Source: Actinosynnema sp040640215
GTDB taxonomy: Bacteria; Actinomycetota; Actinomycetes; Mycobacteriales; Pseudonocardiaceae
Direction: 5' to 3'
DNA length: 64,000 bases
NCBI RefSeq assembly: GCF_040640215.1
Contig: NZ_JBFABG010000003.1
Span: forward strand, 248,001-312,000
The position numbers and the translations under genes are program-made. Below, in pieces: positions 50,375 to 57,872 of the stretch. The notes beneath the pieces are model-generated. The model was not told the origin of the DNA. It worked only from the letters and a program-made list of their open reading frames with translations, and ran no database searches. How positions within the stretch are numbered: the first letter of the stretch is position 1; every line of letters begins with the position of its first letter.

Positions 50375-51099
50375 CGGCGCTGGTCGCCGTGGCGCACGGC
50401 AGCCGCGACCCCCGGTCCGCGACCACCGTGCACGCGCTGCTCGACGTGGTCCGCGGGCTGCGGCCGGAGCTGGACGTGCGGGAGTCCTTCCTGGACCTGT
50501 CCGCGCCCCGGCTGGCCGACGTGCTGCGGGCCGTGCACGGGGACGGCCACCGCTCCGCCGTGGTCGTCCCGCTGTTGCTGGGCAAGGCTTTCCACGCCCG
50601 CGTGGACGTGCCGGGCGCGGTGGCCGAAGCCCGGTTGCCCGCGCTGGACGTGACCATCGCCGACGTGCTCGGCCCCGACCCCCGGCTGGAGTCGGCGGCG
50701 TTGCGGAGGCTGGCCTCGGCCGGTGTCGCGACCGGGGACCCGTCGGTCGGGGTCGTGCTCGCGGGTGCGGGCTCCTCGCACGCGCCGGCCAACGCCGCCG
50801 TCGCCTCGATCGCCCGCCGGTGGGCGGCGGACTCCGGCTGGGCGGGCGTCGAGCCGGCGTTCGCCGCCACCGCCTCGCCCGACGTGCCGACCGCCGTCGA
50901 ACGGCTCCGGGCCCGGGGCGCGCGGCGGATCGCCGTGGCGTCCTGGTTCCTCGCGCCGGGGCTGCTCCCCGACCGCGTGGCGGACTTGGCCGGCGACGCG
51001 GTGGTCGCGGCACCGCTGGGCGCGGACCCGGAGGTGGCGGAAGTCGTGCTGCACCGGTTCGACGCGGTCGCGGTCGCCCGCACGAGCCGCACCGCCTGA
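50371..51099 (+). CDS. sirohydrochlorin chelatase (CbiX/SirB-like)
   Basis: This 242-residue protein consists of two CbiX-like halves. The first has the metal-binding His 9 in LVAVAHGSRDPRS and VVPLLLGKAFHARVDVPGAV. The second repeats the pattern (GVVLAGAGSSHAPANAAVAS and IAVASWFLAPGLLPDRVAD). It inserts Fe2+ into sirohydrochlorin to give siroheme, the cofactor of SirA in the same operon; the equivalent in M. tuberculosis is Rv2393 (che1). Cobalt insertion for B12 is the alternative. GTG start overlaps the permease stop by 4 bases. Confidence 0.9.
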   Translation: MTALVAVAHGSRDPRSATTVHALLDVVRGLRPELDVRESFLDLSAPRLADVLRAVHGDGHRSAVVVPLLLGKAFHARVDVPGAVAEARLPALDVTIADVLGPDPRLESAALRRLASAGVATGDPSVGVVLAGAGSSHAPANAAVASIARRWAADSGWAGVEPAFAATASPDVPTAVERLRARGARRIAVASWFLAPGLLPDRVADLAGDAVVAAPLGADPEVAEVVLHRFDAVAVARTSRTA

Positions 51100-51198
51100 C
51101 CGACGTACCGCGAGGACCGGACGACGTCGACCCGGCGTCGTCCGGCCCCGGTCCGGCTCGGCCGCTTCCGCACCGGGACGCGGCCCGACGCGCCGGGC

Positions 51199-51705
51199 TC
51201 AGTCCGCGTCGAGCGCCGCGACCAGGCGCTCCAGCACGGTCGCGGTGGTGCGCAGGTCGTCCGCGTCGACCTGGGCCGAGATGCGGTCGGCCCAGGCGTG
51301 CTGCGCCGCGCGCAGGTCCCCGATCGCCCGGAACCCCTCCTCGGTCGGCCTGAACAGCTTGGCCCGGCGGTGGGCGGGGTTGGGCAGGTATTCCGCCAAC
51401 CCCTTGTCCACCAGCAGGTCGGCGATCCGCTGCACGCTCTGCCGGGTCAGCCCGACCTCGCGGGCGATGCCGGACACCGGCAGCGGTTGGCGCAGCACCA
51501 CGCCCATCACCTGCCACCACGCCGCGGTGAGCCCGACCGGCTTGGCCATGACCTCGGCGGCCTCCAGGAAACCGCCGTAGAGGCGGAACGTGCGCATGAC
51601 GACGTCGGTCAGCGCGTCGCCCGCCGCCGAGCGCGGTGCCACGGCCGGACCGCCGTCGGACGGCCCGGTCGTGGACGGCCCGGTACCGGACAGTTCGGCG
51701 CTCAT
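51199..51705 (-). CDS. MarR family transcriptional regulator
   Basis: This 168-residue winged-helix regulator has a low-complexity N-terminus (about 30 residues) and then WWQVMGVVLRQPLPVSGIAREVGLTRQSVQRIADLLVDKGLAEYL (core LTRQSVQRIADLLVDKGLA) and the wing PAHRRAKLFRPTEEG. It overlaps the DJ-1-like gene by 4 bases (ATGA), so both are transcribed from the palindrome-bearing promoter near 52325-52360. It probably represses that unit until a ligand binds. Confidence 0.92.
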   Translation of the reverse strand: MSAELSGTGPSTTGPSDGGPAVAPRSAAGDALTDVVMRTFRLYGGFLEAAEVMAKPVGLTAAWWQVMGVVLRQPLPVSGIAREVGLTRQSVQRIADLLVDKGLAEYLPNPAHRRAKLFRPTEEGFRAIGDLRAAQHAWADRISAQVDADDLRTTATVLERLVAALDAD

Positions 51706-52325
51706 GACGCCGCCGCCACCAGCTTGCCGAACCACACCGGGTCGGCCGTGTGGAACAGGCCGTACCAGGCCTCCAGCACCGCCGGGTCGTACAGGTCGAG
51801 CTCGGCCAGCACCTCGCGGGCGAACTCCAGCGCGCTCGCCGCACCCGCCGTGACCAGGCCGCCCGCCCGCACCGCGCGGTCGGCGCGGAAGTGCGCCGCA
51901 CCCGCGTAGCCGGCGACGCCGCCGAGCTCCTCCACCGCGTTGCCGGTGTGCGGGCGGTCGTCGAGCAGCCCTTCCGCCGCGAGGCCGACCGTGGCACCGC
52001 AGATCGCCGCCACCGGCACGCCCGCCTCCAGCCAGCGCCGCGCGGCCCGCGCGAACCCGGCGTTGCCGTCGCCGTCCCAGCTCTCCCCGCCGGGCAGGAT
52101 CAGCATCGCGCTGTCGGCCGGGTCGAGGTCCGCGAGCGCCAGATCGGGCAGCACCCGGACGCCGCCCATGGTGGTGACCGGGTCGAGGGTCGCGCCGACG
52201 GTGCGCACCCGGTGGCTGCCGGGGTTCTTCTGGAACGCCGGGTTGTTGACGCGCGCCGCGGCGAAGCCGAACTCCCAGTCGGCGACCGCGTCGTAGAGGG
52301 CGAGGTGGACCGTCTTCGTCGTCAT
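51702..52325 (-). CDS. DJ-1/PfpI family protein
   Basis: This 207-residue protein has the DJ-1/PfpI fold. The nucleophile elbow is AAICGATVGLA with Cys 109. MLILPGGESWDG lies upstream, and a partner acidic residue is in the Y-D-A-V-A-D-W-E-F region near the N-terminus. The family includes glyoxalases, isonitrile hydratases and stress proteins; the reaction here is unknown. The ATG at 52325 overlaps the first operator copy, so little or no leader is present. It is coupled to the MarR gene. Confidence 0.88.
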   Translation of the reverse strand: MTTKTVHLALYDAVADWEFGFAAARVNNPAFQKNPGSHRVRTVGATLDPVTTMGGVRVLPDLALADLDPADSAMLILPGGESWDGDGNAGFARAARRWLEAGVPVAAICGATVGLAAEGLLDDRPHTGNAVEELGGVAGYAGAAHFRADRAVRAGGLVTAGAASALEFAREVLAELDLYDPAVLEAWYGLFHTADPVWFGKLVAAAS

Positions 52326-52360
52326 GACAGCATCCTGTCAACTTGACAGCATGCTGTCAA
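52325..52360. promoter_or_regulatory. two MarR-type operators
   Basis: TTGACAGCATGCTGTCAA (52343-52360) is a perfect 18-base palindrome. TGACAGCATCCTGTCA (52325-52340) is a near-perfect second copy, centres 19 bases apart, about two helical turns. They lie between the DJ-1-MarR unit and the divergent enoyl-CoA hydratase gene, so the MarR protein could control both directions. Confidence 0.8.
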
Positions 52361-52386
52361 TCAACGCGCCTCGTAGAGTGCGATCC

Positions 52387-53163
52387 ATGGCTGACGAGCT
52401 GGTCCACTACGAGGTGCGGCGCGGCATCGCGACGATCACGCTGGACTCCCCCCACAACCGCAACGCCCTGTCCACCCGGTTGCGCGCCGAGCTGACCGGG
52501 CACCTGACGGCCGCGATCGCCGACGACGACGTGCGCGTCCTCGTGCTCACCCACACCGGGCCGGTGTTCTGCTCGGGCATGGACCTCAAGGAAGCGGGCG
52601 GCGCGCGGGCCGACCAGCAGGGGGTCAACGAGTTCCCGGCCATCCTGGAAGCGCTGTGGACCAGCCCGAAGCCGGTCGTGGCCCGGCTGGCCGGACCGGC
52701 CCGCGCGGGCGGCGTGGGACTGGTCGCGGCGTGCGACATCGCGATCGCCGCGGACACCGCCACGTTCGCGTTCAGCGAGGTCCGCATCGGTGTGGTGCCG
52801 GCCGTCATCTCGGTGACCGTGCTGCCCCGCCTGCTGCCCCGCGCCGCGCACGAGCTGTTCCTGACCGGGGAGGCGTTCGACGCGGCCCGCGCGCAGGCGA
52901 TCGGCCTGATCAACGTCGCGGTGGCCGCCGAGGGCCTGGACGCCGAGGTCACCCGCTACACCGACATGCTCGCCCTGGGCGCGCCCGACGCGCTCGCGGC
53001 CACCAAGCGGATGCTCCAGGAGCCCCGGCCGGCCGGTCTGGGCGAGGTCTTCGCCGACATGCTGGAGCTGTCCGCGCACCACTTCGGCGGTCCCGAGGGC
53101 CAGGAGGGCATCGCCGCGTTCGTCGCCAAGCGCGCGCCGTCCTGGGTCCCCGCCGGCGACTGA
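52387..53163 (+). CDS. enoyl-CoA hydratase/isomerase family protein
   Basis: This 258-residue crotonase-fold protein has the oxyanion-hole segments VFCSGMDLKEAGG and PARAGGVGLVAACDIAIAAD, then FAFSEVRIGVVPAVISVTVLPRL. The usual catalytic Glu pair is not fully evident: the first position falls in the AGGVGL region, while SEVRIGVVP keeps the second-site Glu-Val. It may be a hydratase acting on fatty or aromatic acyl-CoA. The ATG at 52387 is the first Met after the promoter. It is probably controlled by the MarR operators upstream. Confidence 0.87.
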   Translation: MADELVHYEVRRGIATITLDSPHNRNALSTRLRAELTGHLTAAIADDDVRVLVLTHTGPVFCSGMDLKEAGGARADQQGVNEFPAILEALWTSPKPVVARLAGPARAGGVGLVAACDIAIAADTATFAFSEVRIGVVPAVISVTVLPRLLPRAAHELFLTGEAFDAARAQAIGLINVAVAAEGLDAEVTRYTDMLALGAPDALAATKRMLQEPRPAGLGEVFADMLELSAHHFGGPEGQEGIAAFVAKRAPSWVPAGD

Positions 53164-53179
53164 GCGCGGCGGCCCGGCC

Positions 53180-53464
53180 TCAGCGGGGTTCGGGTCGTCC
53201 CGGGTAGCGGACGGTGAACCGGCGGGTGTCGGCGGACGTGGCGGCCTCGGCGTCGGCGAGCACGGCCTCCACGTCCTCGTCGCCGCCCTCCCAGACCAGC
53301 ACGTGCTCGCCCGGCGGCAGCCACGACAGGTCGGTCAGGCAGTCGTAGAGGGCGTCCAGGTTCTGCCCGTAGTGGTCGGGGAAGTCCAGGGCCTGCCCGA
53401 TGGCGGCCAGCGCGGCCGACTTGGACCGCGCGCCGGGGCGCACCACGTGCCGGAACGCCGTCAC
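53180..53464 (-). CDS. barstar family RNase inhibitor
   Basis: This 94-residue protein has the barstar fold: SKSAALAAIGQALDFPDHYGQNLDALYDCLTDLSWLPPGEHVLVWEG, including the Phe-Pro-x-x-Tyr-Gly-x-N-x-D-A-x-x-D-C pattern (DFPDHYGQNLDALYDCL) that contacts the RNase active site. It is coupled by a 4-base overlap (GTGA) to the RNase gene just upstream, so toxin and inhibitor are made together. It protects the cell from enzyme that fails to be exported. Confidence 0.93.
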   Translation of the reverse strand: MTAFRHVVRPGARSKSAALAAIGQALDFPDHYGQNLDALYDCLTDLSWLPPGEHVLVWEGGDEDVEAVLADAEAATSADTRRFTVRYPGRPEPR

Positions 53465-53943
53465 CGGCTCACGTCCACGACGACGAAGGTCGAGTAGTGG
53501 TCACCGGTGTAGTAGACCTCGGACGAGGACCCGGTGACGATCCGCCGCGCGCCCCGGTCGGGGCTGCCCGGCGTCGGCACCGTGTACTCCCGGTAGTAGT
53601 CGCCGGATTTCGCGGGCAACCGCTTCTCCCGGTTCTGGAAGGTCACGCCGTCGTTGCGCGGGTGCGGGAACGGCCCGCCCTGCTCGATCAACCGCCACGT
53701 CGCCACCGCCTCGGCGGGCAGCCCGGACAGCTCCCGCACGGCCAGGCCGGAACCGCTGCCGGGCACCTGCCCGGCCTGGCCCCCGCTCGGCTCGGCCGCC
53801 GCCGAGCCGCCGGTCGGCCCGGCGGACCGGGACGACGTGGGCGCGGGGTCGGAGGAGCCGCCGAGGTCCTTGGCGAAGTAGCCGATCACGACCAGCGCGA
53901 GCAGGCCCAGGAGTGCGGCGGTGAGCCGCCTGGCGGGAGTCAC
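53461..53943 (-). CDS. secreted guanyl-specific ribonuclease (RNase Sa/barnase family)
   Basis: This 160-residue protein has an N-terminal membrane or signal segment (residues 6-24, RLTAALLGLLALVVIGYF), a Ser/Gly/Pro-rich linker to about residue 65, and an RNase Sa-like domain. Catalytic residues by comparison with RNase Sa are E119 (YYREYTVPTPG), R134 (RGARRIVTG) and H149 (YYTGDHYSTF). It cleaves RNA after guanosine. The signal may act as a membrane anchor, since no clear cleavage site is seen. The barstar gene overlaps its end. Confidence 0.93.
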   Translation of the reverse strand: MTPARRLTAALLGLLALVVIGYFAKDLGGSSDPAPTSSRSAGPTGGSAAAEPSGGQAGQVPGSGSGLAVRELSGLPAEAVATWRLIEQGGPFPHPRNDGVTFQNREKRLPAKSGDYYREYTVPTPGSPDRGARRIVTGSSSEVYYTGDHYSTFVVVDVSR

Positions 53944-53953
53944 GGCCGCCAGC

Positions 53954-54181
53954 CTACGAAGACGGGCCCGGGTCCACCCTGTCGGGTTCGACCGGCGCGC
54001 CGCCGGGCGCGGGCGGGTTGAACCGCGAGGACGCGTTGTCCACGACCCGGTCGATCAGCCGCGCGGCACCCAGGCTCAGCGGCAGCAGGATCGCCATCAG
54101 CAGTGCGAACTGGAACGGGAACGGTAGCTGCGCCATCCACAGCTCGACCCCGTCCCACCACTGCGCTATCGCGTCCAACAC
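53954..54181 (-). CDS. small single-pass membrane protein
   Basis: This 75-residue protein starts at the GTG at 54181 (VLDAIAQWWDGVELWMAQLPF), has one hydrophobic segment (FQFALLMAILLPLSLGAARLI) and a Pro-rich C-terminus. It ends 10 bases upstream of the RNase gene, same direction. Aromatic residues before the helix suggest an interfacial segment. No family is recognised. A role in export or control of the RNase is possible from position only. Confidence 0.5.
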   Translation of the reverse strand: MLDAIAQWWDGVELWMAQLPFPFQFALLMAILLPLSLGAARLIDRVVDNASSRFNPPAPGGAPVEPDRVDPGPSS

Positions 54182-54250
54182 GGTGTCGAGCGTACTGCCG
54201 TGACGTGGTTCACCGCACCGGACTCCCCGCCCCTGGGTAAGTTCCGGTCC

Positions 54251-55216
54251 ATGTTCGCCGTCTACGCAGCCGAGCCGAGCCCGCAGGACCCCCTCGCCGC
54301 CGTGCGCGTCGGGGACCGCCCCGAACCGGAGGTGCCGGCCGGCTGGGTCCGGGTCGCGGTCCGGGCGGCGAGCCTGAACATGCACGACCTGTGGACGTTG
54401 CGGGGCGTGGGCATCAAGCCCGAGCGGTTCCCGATGATCCTGGGCTGCGACGGCGCGGGCGTCCTGGACGACGGCACCGAGGTGGTGCTGCACTCGGTGA
54501 TCGGCACGCCGGACTGGACCGGCGACGAGACCCTGGACCCGGGCCGCACGCTGCTGACCGAGAAGCACCAGGGCACGTTCGCCGACCACGTCGTGGTGCC
54601 GGCGCGCAACGCGCTGCCCAAGCCCGCCGACCTGTCGTTCGCCGAGGCGGCGTGCATGGGCACGGCGTGGCTGACCGCGTACCGGATGCTGTTCGTGAAG
54701 TCGGGGCTGCGGCCGGGTCAGACGATGTTGGTGCAGGGCGCGTCCGGCGGCGTGGCCACAGCGCTGGTCCAGCTCGGCCGGGCGGCGGGCGCGCGGGTGT
54801 GGGTGACCGGGCGCACCGAGGAGAAGCGGGCGCTGGCCGAGGAGCTGGGCGCGCACGCGTCGTTCGAGTCCGGCGCGCGCCTGCCCGACCGCGTCGACGC
54901 GGTGTTCGAGACCGTCGGCAAGGCCACCTGGTCGCACTCGATGAAGTCGCTCAAGCCCGGCGGCATCGTGGTCGTCTCCGGCGCGACCAGCGGCGACGCC
55001 ACGGCGGCCGAGTTGCAGCGGCTGTTCTTCCTCCAGCTCCGGGTGGTCGGCTCGACCATGGGCACCCGCGCGGAGCTGGCCGACCTGCTGGCGTTCTGCG
55101 CGCTCAACGGGCTGCGCCCGAGGATCGGCCGGACCCTGCCGCTGGACCGCGCCGAAGAGGGCCTGCGGGCCATGCTCGACGGCGACACGGCCGGCAAGAT
55201 CGTCTTCACCCGCTAG
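54251..55216 (+). CDS. zinc-type alcohol dehydrogenase-like (MDR) oxidoreductase
   Basis: This 321-residue protein is a medium-chain dehydrogenase/reductase. The GroES-like N-terminal domain contains ASLNMHDLWTLRGVGI and ILGCDGAGVLDDGTEVV. The NADPH-binding part has TMLVQGASGGVATALVQLGRAAGARV. The catalytic zinc cysteines are lacking, which places it with the quinone oxidoreductase-like members. The ATG at 54251 (MFAVYAAEP) is chosen; the frame extends 17 codons upstream across the divergent promoter. Confidence 0.87.
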   Translation: MFAVYAAEPSPQDPLAAVRVGDRPEPEVPAGWVRVAVRAASLNMHDLWTLRGVGIKPERFPMILGCDGAGVLDDGTEVVLHSVIGTPDWTGDETLDPGRTLLTEKHQGTFADHVVVPARNALPKPADLSFAEAACMGTAWLTAYRMLFVKSGLRPGQTMLVQGASGGVATALVQLGRAAGARVWVTGRTEEKRALAEELGAHASFESGARLPDRVDAVFETVGKATWSHSMKSLKPGGIVVVSGATSGDATAAELQRLFFLQLRVVGSTMGTRAELADLLAFCALNGLRPRIGRTLPLDRAEEGLRAMLDGDTAGKIVFTR

Positions 55217-55445
55217 CCGGACCCGGCCCGGCACCAGGCCGGGCGTCGGCATCGCGGCGAGCAGACCGGGGACGAGGGAGGTCCCGATCCCCGCTCGCAC
55301 CCGCCGCAGGACAGCAGGAACAGGTCGGCCACGTCCACCGCCGCCTCACCGGCCAGCGGGTGGTCGTCGCGTCATGAGCAGGACTCACACCGGGTGGACG
55401 GCAATTTGTTGGACTCATCGCACCCGGTAGGACGAGTCTCGCCGG

Positions 55446-56381
55446 GTGCGGAAACCATGGGTGGGGAAGTTCGTGCTGCTGTCGGCCATCTGGGGCAGCA
55501 GCTTCGCGCTGATCAAGATCGCGGTGGACGCGGGTGTGCCGGCGGTGTGGGTGGCGTTCTTCCGGTGCCTGTTCGGCGCGGTCGCGCTGTGGGCGGTGTG
55601 CGCGGTGCAGCGCCAAGGACTGCCGCGCGACCGGGGGCTGTGGGGACACGCGCTGGTGGTGGCCGCGCTGCTCAACTCGGTGCCGTTCACGCTGCTCGCG
55701 TTCGGCGAGACGAAGGTCAGCTCGGTGCTGGCCGGGGTCTTCAACGCGACCACACCGCTGATGACGCTGCTGTTCGTGCTGCTGATCGTGCCGCAGGAGA
55801 AGATCACCAAGGCGAAGCTGGCCGGGCTCCTCGTGGGGTTCATCGGCGTGCTCGTGGTGCTCAACGCGTGGGAGGGCCTGGGCGACGACGTGCTCGTGGG
55901 CAGCCTGGCGTGCCTGGGCGCGACGTTCTGCTACGGCGCGGGTTTCGCCTACACCCGGCGGTTCTTCTCCGGTGGCCCGCACTCGGCGAGCGCGCTGTCG
56001 GCGGTGCAGATCACCTGCGGCACGGCGCAGCTCGCGGTCGCCGCGCCGGTGCTCGGCGGGCTGCCCGAGTGGCCGGGGTGGCCCGCCGCCGCGGCGCTGC
56101 TGGTGCTGGGCGCGGCGGGCACCGGGCTGGCCTACGTGCTGAACCTGGACGTCATCAGGGAGGCCGGCCCGACCGTGGCGTCCACGGTCACCTACCTGAC
56201 GCCGCTGTGGTCGACGGCGCTCGGAGTGCTGTTCCTGTCCGAGCCCGCCGGGTGGAACACGGTCGTCGGCGGTGCGGTCGTGGTCGCGGGCGTGCTGCTG
56301 GCCCGCCGGCCCGCTAACCGTCCGATCGGACAAGAGAAAGACCCCGCCGTGGTCCGAGCAGACAAACCCGGTCCTGGTTGA
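55446..56381 (+). CDS. DMT family (EamA) transporter
   Basis: This 311-residue protein has ten hydrophobic segments in two EamA repeats. The first starts FVLLSAIWGSSFALIKIAVDAG and includes the ETKVSSVLAGVFNATTPLMTLL block. The second includes TGLAYVLNLDVIREAGPTVAS and LTPLWSTALGVLFLSEP. It probably exports metabolites or amino acids; the substrate is unknown. GTG start. The 229 bases between it and the oxidoreductase gene hold no gene that I can see. Confidence 0.9.
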   Translation: MRKPWVGKFVLLSAIWGSSFALIKIAVDAGVPAVWVAFFRCLFGAVALWAVCAVQRQGLPRDRGLWGHALVVAALLNSVPFTLLAFGETKVSSVLAGVFNATTPLMTLLFVLLIVPQEKITKAKLAGLLVGFIGVLVVLNAWEGLGDDVLVGSLACLGATFCYGAGFAYTRRFFSGGPHSASALSAVQITCGTAQLAVAAPVLGGLPEWPGWPAAAALLVLGAAGTGLAYVLNLDVIREAGPTVASTVTYLTPLWSTALGVLFLSEPAGWNTVVGGAVVVAGVLLARRPANRPIGQEKDPAVVRADKPGPG

Positions 56382-56423
56382 CGGGCGTACGGTTCGCCGC
56401 ACACCATCACGAGGGAGCAGGTA

Positions 56424-57872
56424 ATGACCTCCGCGCAGGGCGGCTTCGGCCGGGGTTCGGGCGTGTTCCGCCGCAAGCCCATCGAGCAGATCTCCGAGGA
56501 CCGGGGGACGGGGCTCACCCGCACCCTGGGCCTGTGGCAGCTCACCGCGATCGGCATCGGCGGCATCATCGGCGCGGGCATCTTCTCGCTCGCCGGGGCC
56601 GTGGCGAACAAGACCGCCGGTCCCGCCGTGCTGATCTCGTTCCTCATCGCGGGCATCGCCAGCGCGGCGGCGGCGTTCTCCTACGCCGAGTTCGCCGGCA
56701 TGATCCCCAAGGCGGGTTCCGCCTACACCTACGGCTACGCGGTGCTGGGCGAGATCGTCGGCTGGCTCATCGGCTGGGACCTGCTGCTGGAGTACACCGC
56801 GATCGTGGCGGTCGTCGCGATCGGCATCTCCGGGTACTTCAACGAACTGCTCAACCTGCTCGGGCTCGACCTGCCGCTGTGGATGCTCGGCGCGCCCGGC
56901 ACGGAGACCGGCGGGGTCGCCGAGGGCAGCTACCAGGTCAACCTGTTCGCCGTGGTGCTGTGCCTGCTCATCGCCTACGTGCTGAACATGGGCATGAAGA
57001 ACGCGGCCCGGTTCGAGACCGTGCTGGTGTACTTGAAGGTCGCGATCGTCCTGCTGGTGATCGTGGTCGGCGTGTTCCACGTCGACACCGAGAACTACAA
57101 CCCGTTCTTCCCGTTCGGCCTGTCCGGCGCGTTCACCGGCGCGGCCACCGTGTTCTTCGCGGTGTTCGGCTACGACGCGATGAGCACGGCCGCCGAGGAG
57201 TCCAAGGACTCGCAGCGGCACATGCCCAAGGCGATCATCTACTCGCTGGCCATCTCCATGGTGCTCTACGTGCTGGCCTGCCTCGTGCTGACCGGCATGG
57301 TCAACTACCGGGACGTCGACGCCGAGAGCGCCTTCGCCACCGCGTTCGCCGACGTCGGGCTGCCCGCGCTGGGCATCGTCATCTCGGTGGGCGCGGTGCT
57401 GGGCATCACGACCGTGCTGTTCACCTTCATGATGGGCGCGGCCCGGGTCGGTTACTCGATGTCCCGCGACGGCCTGCTGCCCCGGTGGTTCGCCAAGACC
57501 CACCCGGTCAAGCACGTGCCGACCCGCACCACGTGGGTGCTGGGCGTGGCGTCCGCGCTGATCGCGGGCTTCCTGCCGATCGGCGAGGCCGCCGAGCTGA
57601 CCAACATCGGCATCCTGCTGGCGTTCGTGGTCGTCTGCGTCGCGGTGATCGTGCTGCGCTACCGGCAGCCCGACCTGCCGCGCACGTTCAAGACGCCGGG
57701 GATGCCGGTCGTGCCCGCCCTGGGCGTGGTGTTCTCGCTCTGGCTGATCACCTTCCTCGCGCCCGAGACCTGGTTGCGGTTCGCGGTCTGGTTCGGCATC
57801 GGCCTGGTGATCTACTTCGCCTACAGCAAGCGGAACTCCGCGATGGAGAAGTCGTCGCCGTCAGCCGACTGA
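56424..57872 (+). CDS. APC superfamily amino acid permease
   Basis: This 482-residue protein has 12 hydrophobic segments. The unwound first helix motif IGIGGIIGAGIFSLAGAVA binds the amino-acid carboxylate, and GSAYTYGYAVLGEIVGWLIGWDLLLEY is typical of the cationic amino acid transporter (CAT/YfnA) branch. FFAVFGYDAMSTAAEESKDSQR covers helix 6. ATG with GGGAGCAGG upstream. Its last 12 bases overlap the end of the convergent peptidase gene. Confidence 0.92.
   Translation: MTSAQGGFGRGSGVFRRKPIEQISEDRGTGLTRTLGLWQLTAIGIGGIIGAGIFSLAGAVANKTAGPAVLISFLIAGIASAAAAFSYAEFAGMIPKAGSAYTYGYAVLGEIVGWLIGWDLLLEYTAIVAVVAIGISGYFNELLNLLGLDLPLWMLGAPGTETGGVAEGSYQVNLFAVVLCLLIAYVLNMGMKNAARFETVLVYLKVAIVLLVIVVGVFHVDTENYNPFFPFGLSGAFTGAATVFFAVFGYDAMSTAAEESKDSQRHMPKAIIYSLAISMVLYVLACLVLTGMVNYRDVDAESAFATAFADVGLPALGIVISVGAVLGITTVLFTFMMGAARVGYSMSRDGLLPRWFAKTHPVKHVPTRTTWVLGVASALIAGFLPIGEAAELTNIGILLAFVVVCVAVIVLRYRQPDLPRTFKTPGMPVVPALGVVFSLWLITFLAPETWLRFAVWFGIGLVIYFAYSKRNSAMEKSSPSAD

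Noticed and set aside
55206..57515. 769-codon minus-strand frame
   Set aside because: It lies antisense to the DMT and APC transporter genes and consists of His/Arg/Gln-rich low-complexity text with no ribosome site or domain.
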